From Hofstenia miamia (lineage: Eukaryota; Xenacoelomorpha; Acoela), in assembly GCA_004352715.1 (NCBI GenBank), contig SCFE01000091.1, forward strand, positions 746,478-810,477: a stretch of 64,000 nt of DNA, in the 5' to 3' direction. Numbering within the stretch: position 1 is the first letter of the stretch; each line of letters starts with the position of its first letter. The position numbers and the translations under genes were made by a program. Of this stretch, positions 38,201 to 46,880 are shown piece after piece. The notes under the pieces are model-generated. The model was not told where the DNA came from. It worked only from the letters and a program-made list of their open reading frames with translations, and did no database searches.

Positions 38201-41200
38201 GCAAGACCAATAACAAAATATCGTGGGATTTGACTTCATTAAAAGTTCTGATCGTGAACAATTAGTGCCTACAAGGCGCTTTCACCAAGAAACGAACTGG
38301 ATAACCACGAAAAGTTGCCCCTGCCGCGCAGAGACACTTAATTCGGCAGTCTAAAACTAAATCCCTCATCAATACCCGTCAACATCACTCAAAGTTGAGC
38401 TCTGATGCTTTTTTAGGATTTGTTGAGTAAAGGGGATCTGTATAATTTTAGCACCCTTCTTCCAGTGCAATTTTTTGTAAAATATATTTGGTCTGTATGG
38501 TAGGTTAGCAGCAAAAATCAAGCATTTTTAAGAGCATCACAACTAAGCAAATGACTTCATTTTGCCAAATAGCAGTGTCAGGTCTCGATAATAGAATTTC
38601 AAATGAAACAAATATTGAGCTTTATACTCATTAAAAATGTATGTGAGACAGGAAATTCTCATTTTGACCCTCAATACACCAAGAACGCAATCAAGTTTGG
38701 TGGTGGTTCATTAACGGTTTTTGAGGATCATCAAGAGTGATAATACTTGGAACTTGTTAGATTGGAAATAAATCTTAATGCGGTGAACTACATTCACATC
38801 CTTGAGCAATAGGTCATCCTAGCAATCAGAAAGGCAGAATTTTTTCAGATAGATAGTGCTCGGGTGCACACTGCGGGGATTGTTAGACAATCATAACAAT
38901 TACTAAGCTTTAAACAGACTTATATGTGCTCATTCGATGTTCATTTTTTAATTTGTCAATTTTTAAAGTTATATACATTTCTTCAATTGATTCCCACTAT
39001 TATTTTATTAAGTCTATTTATCTATTGATAAAATTTAGCTAAGCAAAACATCAGTTTTTGAATAATCACTTATAAAAATATATTAAGTTCCAACGCATAG
39101 TTAAAATTCCATTTACATTGCGTTTTTGTTTCTGCCTTCAGTAAAATACCAATTATGAACGAAATACTTAAGGGCTCCAACGTATATTTCGTATATTGTA
39201 CATTCATTTTATATATTTTTTCATCAACTTAATATTTCATTGATCCCAAAGGTGGTATCCGGCAACGGCCTGTCAGAGACTTTAGCCGTTTATAAATTTC
39301 CATTAAAGCCAAATAACTTTACATTCCAAATTTAAGAAAATATTTTTGTTGTATTTAATCCTCAAGGAAAATTCTGCTTAGTTTGTGGAAAGGCAGGGAA
39401 AATCTAGTTTGAGAAATTGTTGGTGTTGTATCAGACTACAGCATTGCAATTAGAATATTCATATTTCTTTAATTTTTCATTAATTTTGCTATAAATGAGT
39501 TGTTCAGCTATTTGATTGTGTATTGTTAATTCCAGGTTTTTATGGAGCTAACTAATATGGTTGGTACTTTTTACCCACATAGGGAATCGTCAATTCGACG
39601 TACAGAAACTTGAGATCGATATAGCAAATATTTTTGACAAAATGTAAAAAATTAAGCATGAATGAGGTATGAGGATCAATAACATTAGATGGGTCATTCA
39701 CAATTATTATCATATTTATCTGAATATTTTTTATGAAATCAAGTATAATATTTTATCATTTAGTTACAAGTTAATAAACAACTGTTTTTTAAGCCAAATA
39801 CTAAATTTTGATGTCCTTTTTGATGTATTTGATACTTATATCTCATTCATGCTTATTTTTATCAAATGCTTCAAAAATATTTGCTATGTCAATCGCAAGG
39901 TTCTGTATGTCGGTTTGAAGTTTCATTATGTTGGTAAAAAATACCAACCAACTAATATTGTTAACAGATGTTCGATTAATAATAACGAAAATTTAATGTA
40001 CAGTATTTGCTGCACATTTTCTAGATTAAACTATGGCTGCGTACGGGCAGGACAAATCCGGACAATGCAGGATAAAGTTGAGAACCGGTTAAATCTAGAT
40101 AAAATCTATATTAGAAATCCAAGACTAAATTTATACATTATAATCTTCATTGCTTTTAGTAATACTGTAGTGTCATAACACAGTACTGGCCAAAAGTTTT
40201 TGAACACTTAACTGAACAAATTCTTTTTACAGTGATGAACACAATCGCTTTGATTTTTTGCAATTGGGTTAATTTTACGATTGTGAATTCAAATTTCTCC
40301 TCAATTTTTATATATGCAATTTTATTTTCATCCTACGACCCTGTAAAGGGCCTCCCCTAAAACTATGTTAGTAAATATTCATGGTATGTAAATTATAACA
40401 CAAAATTCGTATTCAGCATGAAAAACTTAGCATATTTACAATTTTTTGTAAGAATTTATTCAGAAGTTTCTGAAATATTGGTCATCAAATCTTGTGCAAA
40501 TCCGATAACTTATTTATATTTTTTAAATGTTAAGATTCATAGGATATGTATTTTCATGATTCTAGTAGAAGTATATTTAGAACATCTTTTTATTGTTTTT
40601 TCTATTTTTTAAAGAGAGAACACTTTACAATTATTAACAATTACTATTACTGTAAATCAATGAAACGAAAATGCATCAGAAGTAACTTTTTCAACGTGAT
40701 ATCCGATTTAATGAATTCGGATCAGTGTGGCGCAAAAGACTCCAATTGTAATCTCCAATCATGCTTTTATCATATTGTCTTTTGTTGCGCCCCTCGAATG
40801 ATTTGATATCTTGATGAAATCGTTCACCTTTTCCTCAGAATAATCCCCCATGTATTTTTGAAGTAATCAAGATAACTGTGAAGAACCTGCCTTTGAGCTT
40901 TAAAAGACGCTGTCTATGAAGAGGCGCCAGTCTGAAACATTCCAGGGAATTTCCACTGCGGCAAACAGTCCTTGAATGTCATGACAATGGCACAAGCCAT
41001 CTGAAAGCTGAAGATACTGAGAAAATATACAATGTCGTTTCTTTGTGAAGTAATTCTAACATCATCAGCTACTAAATCCCACTGATTTAATCTTGAGAGG
41101 AGTAGTTCTGTATTGGATTTTATTATAGTAATTTCTCTTAAAAAGTCATTAAGGCCTTCTTGGTTGGGGTAATACGGTGTTCTTTTTGTATAAATGTACA

Positions 41201-42925
41201 TTAAATGTTGTCGGTGAAGACGTGATGAACATTGTTTCTCTTCTATTTCATCTGAGCTTGCCTCTTCATGACATACCTCATGACAAACTTGAGAACAGGG
41301 AGGCCGAGGCACAAATAGATTTGTCATATTGAGATGAACTAGTGTTATAGATGATACAATGGCTGTATTTTTAATCGGAGGTGCATTTTTTCTTTTCCTC
41401 AGATTTGTTGGATCAACCATACAAAAGTAACAGTCCGTCAAGTGATTAGTAGGCTCACACCAAATACAGCAAACAGTAAATTTCATTTTTCACTTCTCAC
41501 CTCAAAACAAGCCTTCAAGAGTGTTCATAGACAACATGTCTTGCCTTGATCACCGATAGTTATTCCAAAGTAAATGTAAATATAGGTTATTCAGAAAAAA
41601 TGACGTCCAGATAACAAACCTGAAATTTAAAGTGCCTTATAATACTTTTTTTGTGATACTTTCCAAATAAGAAATACGAAAAGTCAGATATAACCCGAAG
41701 ACGAAGAAAAATTTTTTGTTACATGGTGTAAATATTAAGATTATATATTTAGTGAATTATATATTAACGTTCACCCGGTATTGCACACCATTTGTCGCAG
41801 AATGTCAACTAGCTGCATTTAAATAAATGTAAAATGTTATATACATTCATTGGCGCTGGGTGTTTTTCAGAAAATATATACTGGCCGCAGTACAATTTCT
41901 GGCGCTGGGTATGAAGAAATGCGATTTTGGGTCCAATTTTGTATACATAATCTCATATGGAGTCCTTATTAACAGATCTATCGAAAAAATTTTGTAATTT
42001 TTTGAGGCCTCATATGGTATGCTGGCGCTGGGTACAAAACGAAAAAAACCCATATACTCAGCGCCAGTATATATATATATATATATACCGAATTTAAATT
42101 GGGCTTAAAACATATTGTTTGTTCATTTGTAATGGCATATCTAAAGCAAATATTTACTTACATGACTTCTGAAAGTATTCTTTAGTGTTAAGCTTGATTG
42201 GCATTTTAATTACTGTTTAAATTTTTGCTATGCATTGATATTGGCTTTATTAAATTGCCATTACTACATGTTTTGTGTGGACTATCAGCAGATTTTACAT
42301 AGTGCGCATTATGATAATAATCTAAGGGAGATTGTTAAGATATGGTCGGTTTGGATCGCCAACAGATTCTACATTCCCATTCATTGTCATACAATAATAT
42401 GCAAGATGCATTACGTCATATAGTCCATGTTCATTATGGAAATGGCAATGATTGCAATGTTAAAATTTATGGCTTTTAGTAATAATTGATTAAGAATTCA
42501 TGAACATCTAAATGTAAGTGCAATATAATAAGAAATTATACTCACTGTCGATAAAATATAATAAACAATGAAATTAGAGCGACCAGAATAGAGTTGATAT
42601 ACATGTATTTTAAAATTTGTGACGTCCACAATAAAGCATATGTTGACCATTTAAATGTATTGTTGCTTAAATATATGAAAATAACTTGCGAATTTTTTGT
42701 TCTTTTGCATGTTATTTCTTTTATTTTGAATCTCGGCAGACTAGTCTAATTTTTGTCTAACGCACATTTTATCCTGTCTTTCAAGCAATGTAGTATTTTT
42801 CCATATTTTACTATTTAAATTTAAAGTTGTATTCATTTTATTGTGTGGATATTTAGATGAACAAGATCGGGAATGAATCGGCCTATCTCAAAGAACTTAA
42901 TCAATTAAAGAATAATCAAGTTTAA
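13442..42925 (+). CDS. EIF2A: Eukaryotic translation initiation factor 2A, complete, 17 exons
   Basis: eIF2A is a cytoplasmic WD-repeat factor that binds the 40S subunit and promotes non-canonical, GTP-independent Met-tRNA delivery. Exons in consistent phase: 13442-13472, 13730-13802, 13843-13917, 17545-17663, 18004-18171, 19446-19546, 19628-19742, 19850-19966, 20947-21015, 21718-21905, 22077-22244, 29376-29466, 32667-32731, 33003-33095, 33240-33371, 35253-35318 and 42857-42925. The total is 1740 nt, 579 aa, close to human (585). All introns are GT-AG. Residues ~1-410 form the beta-propeller (NKSFFKADDVHLKW, YYGETNIHYLS, LAGFGNVRGNVELWD). KKYIPPSLRNR follows at ~440, then a Lys/Arg-rich linker (KKRGRKKK) and a C-terminal helix matching the family end. 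Two adjacent ATGs (13442, 13445) could start it. Intron 2 is only 40 bp, while introns 11 and 16 exceed 7 kb because of transposons. Exon 12 is also partly duplicated beside a gap. Confidence 0.95.
15385..16450 (+). mobile_element. Decayed LINE reverse transcriptase in eIF2A intron 3
   Basis: Frames on the plus strand give, in order, a PIYKRD segment (15,440), a region like the RT fingers, IDFSKALDYIDH (15,625-15,660), a GVPQGNILGPLFF motif split by an insertion, and a QYANGAG remnant of the YADD box near 16,300. This is a CR1/Jockey-type RT with several frameshifts. The GVPQG motif is interrupted exactly by the hAT element at 15709-16209. Confidence 0.75.
15709..16209. mobile_element. 501-bp non-autonomous hAT element with 8-bp target duplication
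   Basis: The ends are CAGTGATGTCC and its inverse GGACATCACTG (11-bp perfect TIR). They are flanked by CCACAGGA (15701-15708) and CCACAGGG (16210-16217), an 8-bp duplication with one mismatch, the hAT signature. Removing the element and one duplication restores the GVPQGN reading of the host LINE. Inside are many copies of TACGTTT and TTTAACG near both ends, like subterminal transposase-binding repeats. A short minus-strand ORF (15838-16041) has no recognisable transposase motif. Confidence 0.9.
16671..17340 (-). mobile_element. P-element/THAP9-like transposase C-terminal fragment
   Basis: The minus strand carries a 108-codon open piece (16671-16997) that continues upstream in the same general frame to about 17,200. 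It contains YYISGWCSKKL, then C-x2-C, then an RFPNEFLSVFNHLNRDG segment and CKPTHCCDF. This pattern (YI-x-G-x3-KKL...CxxC...LNRGGL-like) recurs in the C-terminal region of P-element/THAP9-type transposases. A stop near 17,190 breaks the frame. No catalytic residues or TIRs can be assigned. The family assignment is from remembered pattern only. Confidence 0.4.
17497..17522. repeat. (ATT)n microsatellite
   Basis: About eight uninterrupted ATT units, ending 22 bp before the acceptor of eIF2A exon 4. Length variation here could affect the polypyrimidine/branch region; this is inference. Confidence 0.9.
18172..19445 (+). other. eIF2A intron 5, no element recognised
   Basis: AT-rich intron of 1.27 kb with no repeat or ORF I can support. 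Intron 8 (19967-20946, 0.98 kb) is likewise featureless apart from chance ORFs that read through exon 8. Confidence 0.5.
21021..21163. repeat. (AT)n tract and perfect 43-bp palindrome next to a single N
   Basis: An (AT)n run ends at an N (21045). Next comes a 43-bp arm (21046-21088) starting CTAAATGCATTGAAAAG, a second (AT)n, and then the exact inverse of the arm (21121-21163). A perfect palindrome abutting an N in an intron is most likely a join error (read folded back), though a real hairpin is possible. It lies in eIF2A intron 9 and does not touch exons. Confidence 0.85.
22308..22461. other. Assembly gap (154 N) in (AT)n, eIF2A intron 11
   Basis: Unknown bases flanked on both sides by (AT)n. 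The Tc1 element starts 32 bp after the gap. Confidence 0.99.
22494..23874 (+). mobile_element. Full-length but dead Tc1-family transposon (1381 bp)
   Basis: Ends are CAGTACTAGGCCAAAAGTTTGGG at the left and the inverse of CAGTACTAGTCAAAAGTTTGGG at the right, with TA on both sides (22492-22493, 23875-23876). Inside is one transposase gene (22698 to about 23728). Size, TIRs and TA target are all those of Tc1/mariner elements. The left end lies directly in an (AT)n tract. Inserted in intron 11 of eIF2A. Confidence 0.95.
22698..23728 (+). pseudogene. Tc1 transposase, inactivated by a stop and a frameshift
   Basis: The DDE transposase would cut and paste the element. The start ATG 22698 is followed by a paired helix-turn-helix region (residues ~10-110, with VSVSSVSRSV and a GRP hook in ERSGRPK). 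The first catalytic Asp is in MFSDESK (~153) and the second in LQQDGAPCH (~257). The third acidic residue, expected in the NPIEN-type motif after SPDLN, is lost: the region reads NVIKK where a run of seven A replaces the usual Glu codon and shifts the frame by one. An in-frame TAG at 23331-23333 also interrupts it. The true C-terminal part (LANNGGHTKY-like) is still readable in the shifted frame near 23,690-23,720. Confidence 0.9.
23880..24002. mobile_element. Fragment of the hAT-like family seen complete at 35.7-36.9 kb
   Basis: The stretch with CATATCATGGAAAAAAT, GGATCCGG-TTGTGTA and ending AGCACATCCCTAG aligns with the right end of the element at 35729-36943. Only the terminal ~120 bp is present, beginning immediately after the Tc1 right end. 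Perhaps Tc1 inserted into this copy, or the contact is an assembly boundary. Confidence 0.6.
24673..25325. mobile_element. 653-bp TTAA-flanked MITE (piggyBac type)
   Basis: The left end GGAGGGGCAACACC and the right end (inverted) AGAGGGGCAACACC form a ~14-bp TIR with one mismatch. Both are directly flanked by TTAA (24669-24672 and 25326-25329), the piggyBac target. The interior is T/A-rich; two chance ORFs are not transposase. The TIR differs from that of the piggyBac at 47.4 kb, so it is a different family. Confidence 0.8.
25721..25951. mobile_element. 231-bp hAT-type MITE with 8-bp target duplication
   Basis: Ends CAGTGGCGTGCGCA and, inverted, CAGTAGCGTACGCA. Flanks CCGGATTC (25713-25720) and CCTGATTC (25952-25959) match at 7 of 8. 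Interior has no ORF. Several CCCCC runs close to both ends give a longer weak inverted repeat. Confidence 0.85.
26070..27070. repeat. Identical 500-bp direct duplication separated by one N
   Basis: Bases 26070-26569 and 26571-27070 look identical from GCTCGCAAGCATCAGG to TATTTCAGG, with a single N at 26570. An exact 500-bp repeat around one N is typical of two contig ends that overlap but were not merged. The chance 91-codon ORF in it is therefore also shown twice. It lies in eIF2A intron 11. Confidence 0.9.
27071..29215 (+). other. Rest of eIF2A intron 11
   Basis: No gene recognised. A possible short inverted-repeat element runs from about 28,516 (AACCCTATCTCGGCCGAGG) to about 29,017 (inverted ACCTTATCTCGAGAGG), but the ends match poorly and no target duplication is clear. 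Confidence 0.35.
29217..29447 (+). repeat. Duplicated eIF2A exon 12 around an N gap
   Basis: The 87-bp sequence 29217-29303 is repeated at 29361-29447; it spans the acceptor and most of exon 12. N bases fill 29304-29347, with (AT)n beside them. Only the second copy has the donor site (29467), so I use it as exon 12. Because the copies are identical and end at the gap, this is most likely unmerged assembly overlap and not a true exon duplication. Confidence 0.85.
30181..30546. repeat. Exact 183-bp tandem duplication in intron 12
   Basis: Units 30181-30363 and 30364-30546 appear identical, from AAATTCAATAACAG to CGATGCCAATCGAG. No N is present, so this may be a genuine recent tandem duplication or an assembly repeat error. 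A 68-codon chance ORF overlaps the first copy. Confidence 0.9.
30995..32080 (-). mobile_element. Decayed ORF of an uncharacterised repeat-borne protein family
   Basis: On the minus strand, shifting frames give ERRM..., NQTINDDLEVKNFNYI, SGHSVVVEYITEEP and HVRQSQYFLQIVKCTD in that order (about 31,310 down to 31,030). I associate this order with a large, poorly characterised protein found in many copies in metazoan genomes, where it reads like ERRMAPLS...ID..LE..NF...HVR-SQY-LQIVKC. Upstream fragments to about 32,080 may be its N-terminal part. Multiple frameshifts mean it is dead. Family recall is from memory and needs a search. Confidence 0.4.
33372..35252 (+). other. eIF2A intron 15, no element recognised
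   Basis: 1.88 kb of AT-rich intron; no coding sequence or repeat that I can support. The chance ORF 35122-35307 is read-through into exon 16. Confidence 0.5.
35729..36943. mobile_element. 1.2-kb hAT-like element with 8-bp target duplication
   Basis: Left end TAGGGATGGGGTCCGGAT; right end, inverted, TAGGTATGTGCCGGAATCCGG. Flanks GTAGCGTT (35721-35728) and GTAGTGTT (36944-36951) match at 7 of 8, the difference being C versus T at a CpG. Both ends carry repeated CGGGATACGGGAT / ATCCCGATCC-type motifs. The inside holds an 83-codon minus-strand ORF (36136-36387) without a motif I recognise. The right end has a related fragment at 23880-24002. Inserted in intron 16 of eIF2A. Confidence 0.75.
36952..38560 (+). 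other. eIF2A intron 16 segment, unidentified
   Basis: Minus-strand open stretches at 36843-37232 and 37248-37460 nearly join and are Lys/Thr-rich, but I recognise no family. The first overlaps the hAT right end, so at least its C-terminus is not a real protein. The rest has nothing I can support. Confidence 0.3.
38560..38892 (+). mobile_element. Relic of a second Tc1-like transposase
   Basis: The plus strand gives, with a few frameshifts and stops, IKFGGGSLTVF (the WG-x-F region), NLNAVNYIHILEQ and FFQ-x-DSARVHTAGIV. The last is the second catalytic Asp motif of Tc1/mariner (QQDNAPxH). The sequence differs from the Tc1 at 22.5 kb, so it is another family. No TIRs were found near it. Confidence 0.7.
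38893..40180 (+). other. eIF2A intron 16 segment, no gene recognised
   Basis: Contains the longest unassigned open frame of the intron (39669-40178, 169 codons, +). It is very rich in Ile, Asn, Tyr and Phe, as expected of AT-rich chance ORFs, and has no motif or signal peptide. I do not call it a gene. Confidence 0.5.
40182..40262 (+). mobile_element. Single end of a Tc1-like element
   Basis: CAGTACTGGCCAAAAGTTTTTGAACAC resembles the left TIR of the Tc1 at 22494 (CAGTACTAGGCCAAAAGTTTGGGAACA). No matching inverted end was found within the next kilobase. A truncated copy or solo end. Confidence 0.6.
40660..41486 (-). pseudogene. TE-derived ORF: N-terminal 190 codons joined to a C-terminal remnant
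   Basis: The ORF runs from ATG at 41486 to the stop at 40914 (190 aa). Near its start it has W-CEPTNHLTDCYFCMVDP, later PYYPNQEGLNDFLREI and LLLSRLNQWDL. I recall this set from an uncharacterised, repeat-borne protein present in many insect, spider and cnidarian genomes. Downstream on the same strand (40,660-40,910, other frame) GDYSEEKGERFHQDI and a short following segment match the C-terminal part of the same family. The middle several hundred residues are missing, so this is an internally deleted copy. The Cys/His-rich N-terminus suggests zinc binding. Function unknown. Confidence 0.55.
41849..42068. mobile_element. ~220-bp MITE with repeated GGCGCTGGGTA motifs
   Basis: TGGCGCTGGGT occurs at 41850, 41903 and 42021 in direct orientation, and CTCAGCGCCA closes the unit at 42058-42067 in inverse orientation before an (AT)n tract. 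The first and last form an imperfect TIR. A 68-codon minus-strand ORF is produced by these repeats and is not a protein. Confidence 0.55.
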
Positions 42926-44069
42926 TATTTTTATTTAATTTGTTTATTGGAAAAATTAGTTGGCATTTTGTATGGCGTATGAATGCTTCATTTAATTGTC
43001 CATAAATTGTGTTTATATAAAGTAGCTAATATATGTATGTTAAGCAATAGAAAAACTAATTGGGAAAACTTCAAAATATTTTTTGTGAACAACTTCGAGT
43101 TTGAGAAATCATTGCCAAATATTGATGTCACCAATCAGTCCATTTTAAATTTTATACGTATTTTTGTTTTAATGATTGTTTTATTCCAAGCTATGCTTTG
43201 CACATTAGTCTAATTCAAATATTGATTAATTTTTTGATACGGCATCTTGTAAAATGTACATTTTTTAATATGAGAAAATAACTTAATAACTTTTAGAAAC
43301 TTGTAATCAAACACGCTTTTTTTAAATAATGTAATTTAATGATTAGTTTTAATTAGAAGACACTGTGAATCATTTTATTTTTCTTAGTTTTTGCAAGAAT
43401 ATATATATTAAAAAGGATAAATATTCTTTTTTCAGTTGTTTTAATGTTGATAAGAGCAATGCATTCAGTATCTTACATAATACAATATTAAAGGATACTG
43501 CGATCATGGATTGTGTGGTGAGAAAATTCCATGAAAACTGTTAGAGATAATCCAGATCAGACTAAATATTCTTTGTTCATATCTCATCCGGCTTACTAAA
43601 AGTCATGCTCGTAGCTGCAAACATGGGACCATACCTGACGATTCCCGTAATTGCTCTAAACAGCAATTTTGCAATTTGTGTTGGGTTCTCTAAAAAAATA
43701 TGACATCCTAAATAATTATTGTCTCAAATCTGAAATTGCAATTGGACAGAAATTTCGTCTCTGTTTTATTCATAAATCTTGCGTCCGGGTGGGACTTTGG
43801 TGATCTATTGACGAATACATCGTAGGAAAGTTGTGTTTTTGCTGCCACAGACTTTAGAACGCATTATTATCTGAACAATAAGTATGCGAAGAATTTGAAT
43901 ATTTCGTAAAAATCGAATTTTCCTAAACAGAAACGAATAAATAATTTTTTAGAAATTTTATTGATATTTAAAAAATAGAAAGCATAATACAAATAATTGT
44001 TAAAGTAAGATAATAGAAGATAGAGATTTATTCTGATAAATGCTTACAATTTTGTAACTCTTAATAAAC
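42926..44069 (+). other. Downstream of eIF2A, nothing recognised
   Basis: 3' flank of eIF2A. No clear AATAAA follows the stop within 400 bp; weaker ATTAAA variants occur near 43,406 and 43,487. No coding sequence supported. Confidence 0.4.
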
Positions 44070-45310
44070 ATATATATTTCAGCGTACAAAACCATTGTCA
44101 GTATTTTACGAATTTTCCCACTAAATTTATTAAGATTTTATAATAATAGCTAATCCTCTAAATTTTAAATATGGTAAGTTCAATTTATTAATATAATTTT
44201 GTTTGGTCTTAAGACTTGTTTGTACGAATTTTATGAAAATGCTCTCAATAATTTTTATTTAACTTGATCTTGATGTCTGATATATTTTCGTTTCAAATTT
44301 TTGTTCCCATTTTATTAGATGATTACAAATACTAGAAATGGTCTCATGTTCTTTGATTCTTTTAGATAATTACATATTAGAAAAGCCAATGTAATCTTCA
44401 CCAGAGATGCATTTGATTTGCTAAATTACATTCGATTTATTGATTTCTTCAGTTATTGGTTCTAGTATGAATTTAGTTTTTAGTTTCCTTAATCGTGTTC
44501 CCACTTTTCATTAGTTGGACTGATTTTTGATCTTTTGTTCTTACAATTTTTTAATATATCGATCTATAAATTTTTTTTGATATTGACTCTTTTAATTTTA
44601 TACTTAGTTTTCATATTTCTTGGTTTATTTTTCTATATGCTGTAATTGTGAAATATTCGATTATTACATACTTTAATTAATGATATCTTGAAATTTTAAG
44701 ATGTATTTTAGGCGTAGGAGAACAATGTTTTGTTTTGGTTTTCTATATATTCGAGTTTCATGCTTGTTATCCTTTCTGATTACATAAAAAATTTAAATTT
44801 GTTTTTAGTTTCTACCTCCTTTGTAAACTGAAAAATTTTGTCAATTAAATTGAATTTTTTGGAATGCTATCTAAATTTTCTTCATTTTTTGCAAATGCAA
44901 ATGTACCATCCACGTAGCGTTGATAGTAAATGAAATGGATATCTGATGTAAATGTATTCTCAATTAAATTTAAATATTCATTTATAAGAGTAGAATTCCA
45001 TTGGCTGAGCTATCTTTTTTACTATAAAGTGTAATTATATTCCATTGAGCTATGCTAACATTAATAATCCCTTTGTTGTTATGCTCCACATTGTAAATTT
45101 TTGTGCCTATGTTTTAAGGAGTTCAATTGCAGCATCAAAAATTTTCTTTTCAGGGTAACAGATGTCTAGATAGAATAAATGAATTTTATTAAAGTGGTTG
45201 ATTGTTTCACTTAGTGTTTGTGAGGAGTAAATTCTATTCCAATTTTCGATTTTTAAATAATTTTTAACTTTTAATACATTTTCATCTGAATTTTCTCTTA
45301 ACAAAAGAAA
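44070..45310 (-). mobile_element. Penelope-like retroelement (PLE), decayed copy 1
   Basis: Minus strand, from 45,304: an open piece of 65 codons, then YYQRYVDGTFAFAKNEE (about 44,930), the RT active-site region of Penelope elements (usual YVDDTF; the second Asp is Gly here), then a GIY-YIG endonuclease region with ISGEDYIGFSN and LSKRIKEHE (about 44,400). The RT-plus-GIY-YIG order defines PLEs. The 3' end near 44,070-44,110 has the degenerate counterpart of the hammerhead-like motif seen in copy 2. Many stops. Flanks unclear. Confidence 0.8.
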
Positions 45311-45487
45311 AGATATTCTTTATTCATATAAATACTAACAATTGGAAAGTGGTAATTTATTTGAATAGGATCATCAAATATACAAACATTCATTCAAATA
45401 AAAAAAATATGCATAATGTGGGAAACTAAACAGTTTGATAATTATTTATAGCATAACATCAATAGAACATATACAATCTAAATATCA

Positions 45488-46328
45488 ATGAAACAAAGAA
45501 AGCACAATAAGAAAAAAGAATCATCTTTAAATGAAATTATAGGAATTGGATCTGATGGCGAATATTTTTCAATCAACAATTCAGAAGATGTTCAGCAATC
45601 CAATTCACACACAACTCTCACACAGCAGCTTTCATTGCTATCATTAAATACTAACATTTGTAGCACATGTCTGCATGCTTTTGATTTGTGTAAACGTTCA
45701 GGACTTGTCAAACATCATACTGTCAATGGTTCCAGATGAGAAGGTTCAGAGCTACCACCTCGTTCACTTGGAATAACGCCTGTATTTCCCTCACTTTCTG
45801 ATATTGAAATGTTTTCTATTAATACAAAAAAGATTGTTCCAATCAGCTGCCGTAATCTCTGGGCTAAAGCTGCGAATCACTCTTTTACTAAAGTTAATCG
45901 GGAACCAATCTTCATTAATCATTGGGTGGAGATTTTTATTTTGTCTGCTCCTCGTGGGAGCTCCAAACACCTGAAATACGAATGGTGATTATGCTCAACT
46001 TTGGTACGAAGCAACTGTAAGTTCTGGCAACATTAAAAATAAATCATCTTCTGTCAGTTCCAGCCAAAATCTTAAGAGAGCTAGACAGCTTGGTCACGAA
46101 GTCAGTTTTCGTAGAGCCATAGCAGCCCTAAGATCTGATGGTCTAAGCTTCGATGAGCAAACATTTCATGCACTAAAGGAGAAGCATCCCAACACTTCAA
46201 AAAATAAAATAGATTATAGTACTGAAGACAGCCATTTGTGATAAACAAAGACATTCTGATGAAATGTGTGAAAAGCTTTCCCAGGGATTCTGCTGCCGGT
46301 GTCTCTAAACTTTATGCTTCCCATCTGA
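45488..46328 (+). mobile_element. 5' part of an R2-like non-LTR retrotransposon
   Basis: Starts with an 83-codon ORF (45488-45739) that is Lys-rich, then Ser/Asn-rich, ending in a C2H2-type finger: C-x2-C with HH about 12 residues later, as in the N-terminal fingers of R2-like elements. After the TGA, broken frames continue to a segment DSAAGVSKLYASHL that ends at the TTAA at 46329. The same frame resumes at 49,777 after the piggyBac block (see 49781-51608), so both parts are one element. Stops and frameshifts make it inactive. Confidence 0.65.
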
Positions 46329-46332
46329 TTAA

Positions 46333-46879
46333 CCCTAATTCGGGCACCTGTCTACATATGTAGACATTGCATGTTTAATGTTTTGCTATGTCGTTAATAT
46401 AAGCGATATATTCATAAGAAGTGAAAACTTCTGATGAAATAACAATGCCTCCCAATACGTGGAAAATCAATTTTCCCTGATACACGATTATATAAATTTG
46501 AACAAAAACAACCTTATCAGAGCACCTGTCTACACAGGTAGACATTTTCTTTTACGTAGAAAATTTCAACAATCTTTTGACTTCTCACCTGTAGTCCATT
46601 GACCCCTCTCATAATGCATATCTCTTATCTTTGTTTACAAAACATATTTCCAAATTACTGTCTAAGTCAGTCTATATTTAGTGTCAAATTTTCTTTGTCC
46701 TTTGAAATTTGAATAATCTGTAATTGATTATGCTTAGTGAAATCTGCAGTGGGTAGCTATTTTGAATTTTAGCTACAGTCACTAGTGTGAACAGATCTTT
46801 TAGAGATGGCGCAGCGAGGCAAGCAGACAATGCAGCACATTCAAAATATCATCATGAAGGAATGGAATGAAAGTGATGA
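46333..46879 (+). mobile_element. piggyBac copy A, 5' end only
   Basis: Begins CCCTAATTCGGGCACCTG after TTAA 46329-46332. It contains the palindromic TGTCTACATATGTAGACA and later GTCTACACAGGTAGAC, then the transposase start (ATG 46806, about 24 codons), and stops at N 46880. It differs from copy B by one to two percent. Its left flank is the R2-like element. Beyond the N the sequence (46881-47440) is unrelated. Confidence 0.85.
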
Positions 46880-46880
46880 N

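Noticed and set aside
39669-40178. 169-codon ORF as a gene
   Set aside because: Composition is that of AT-rich chance ORFs; no motif, no signal peptide, lies inside an intron.
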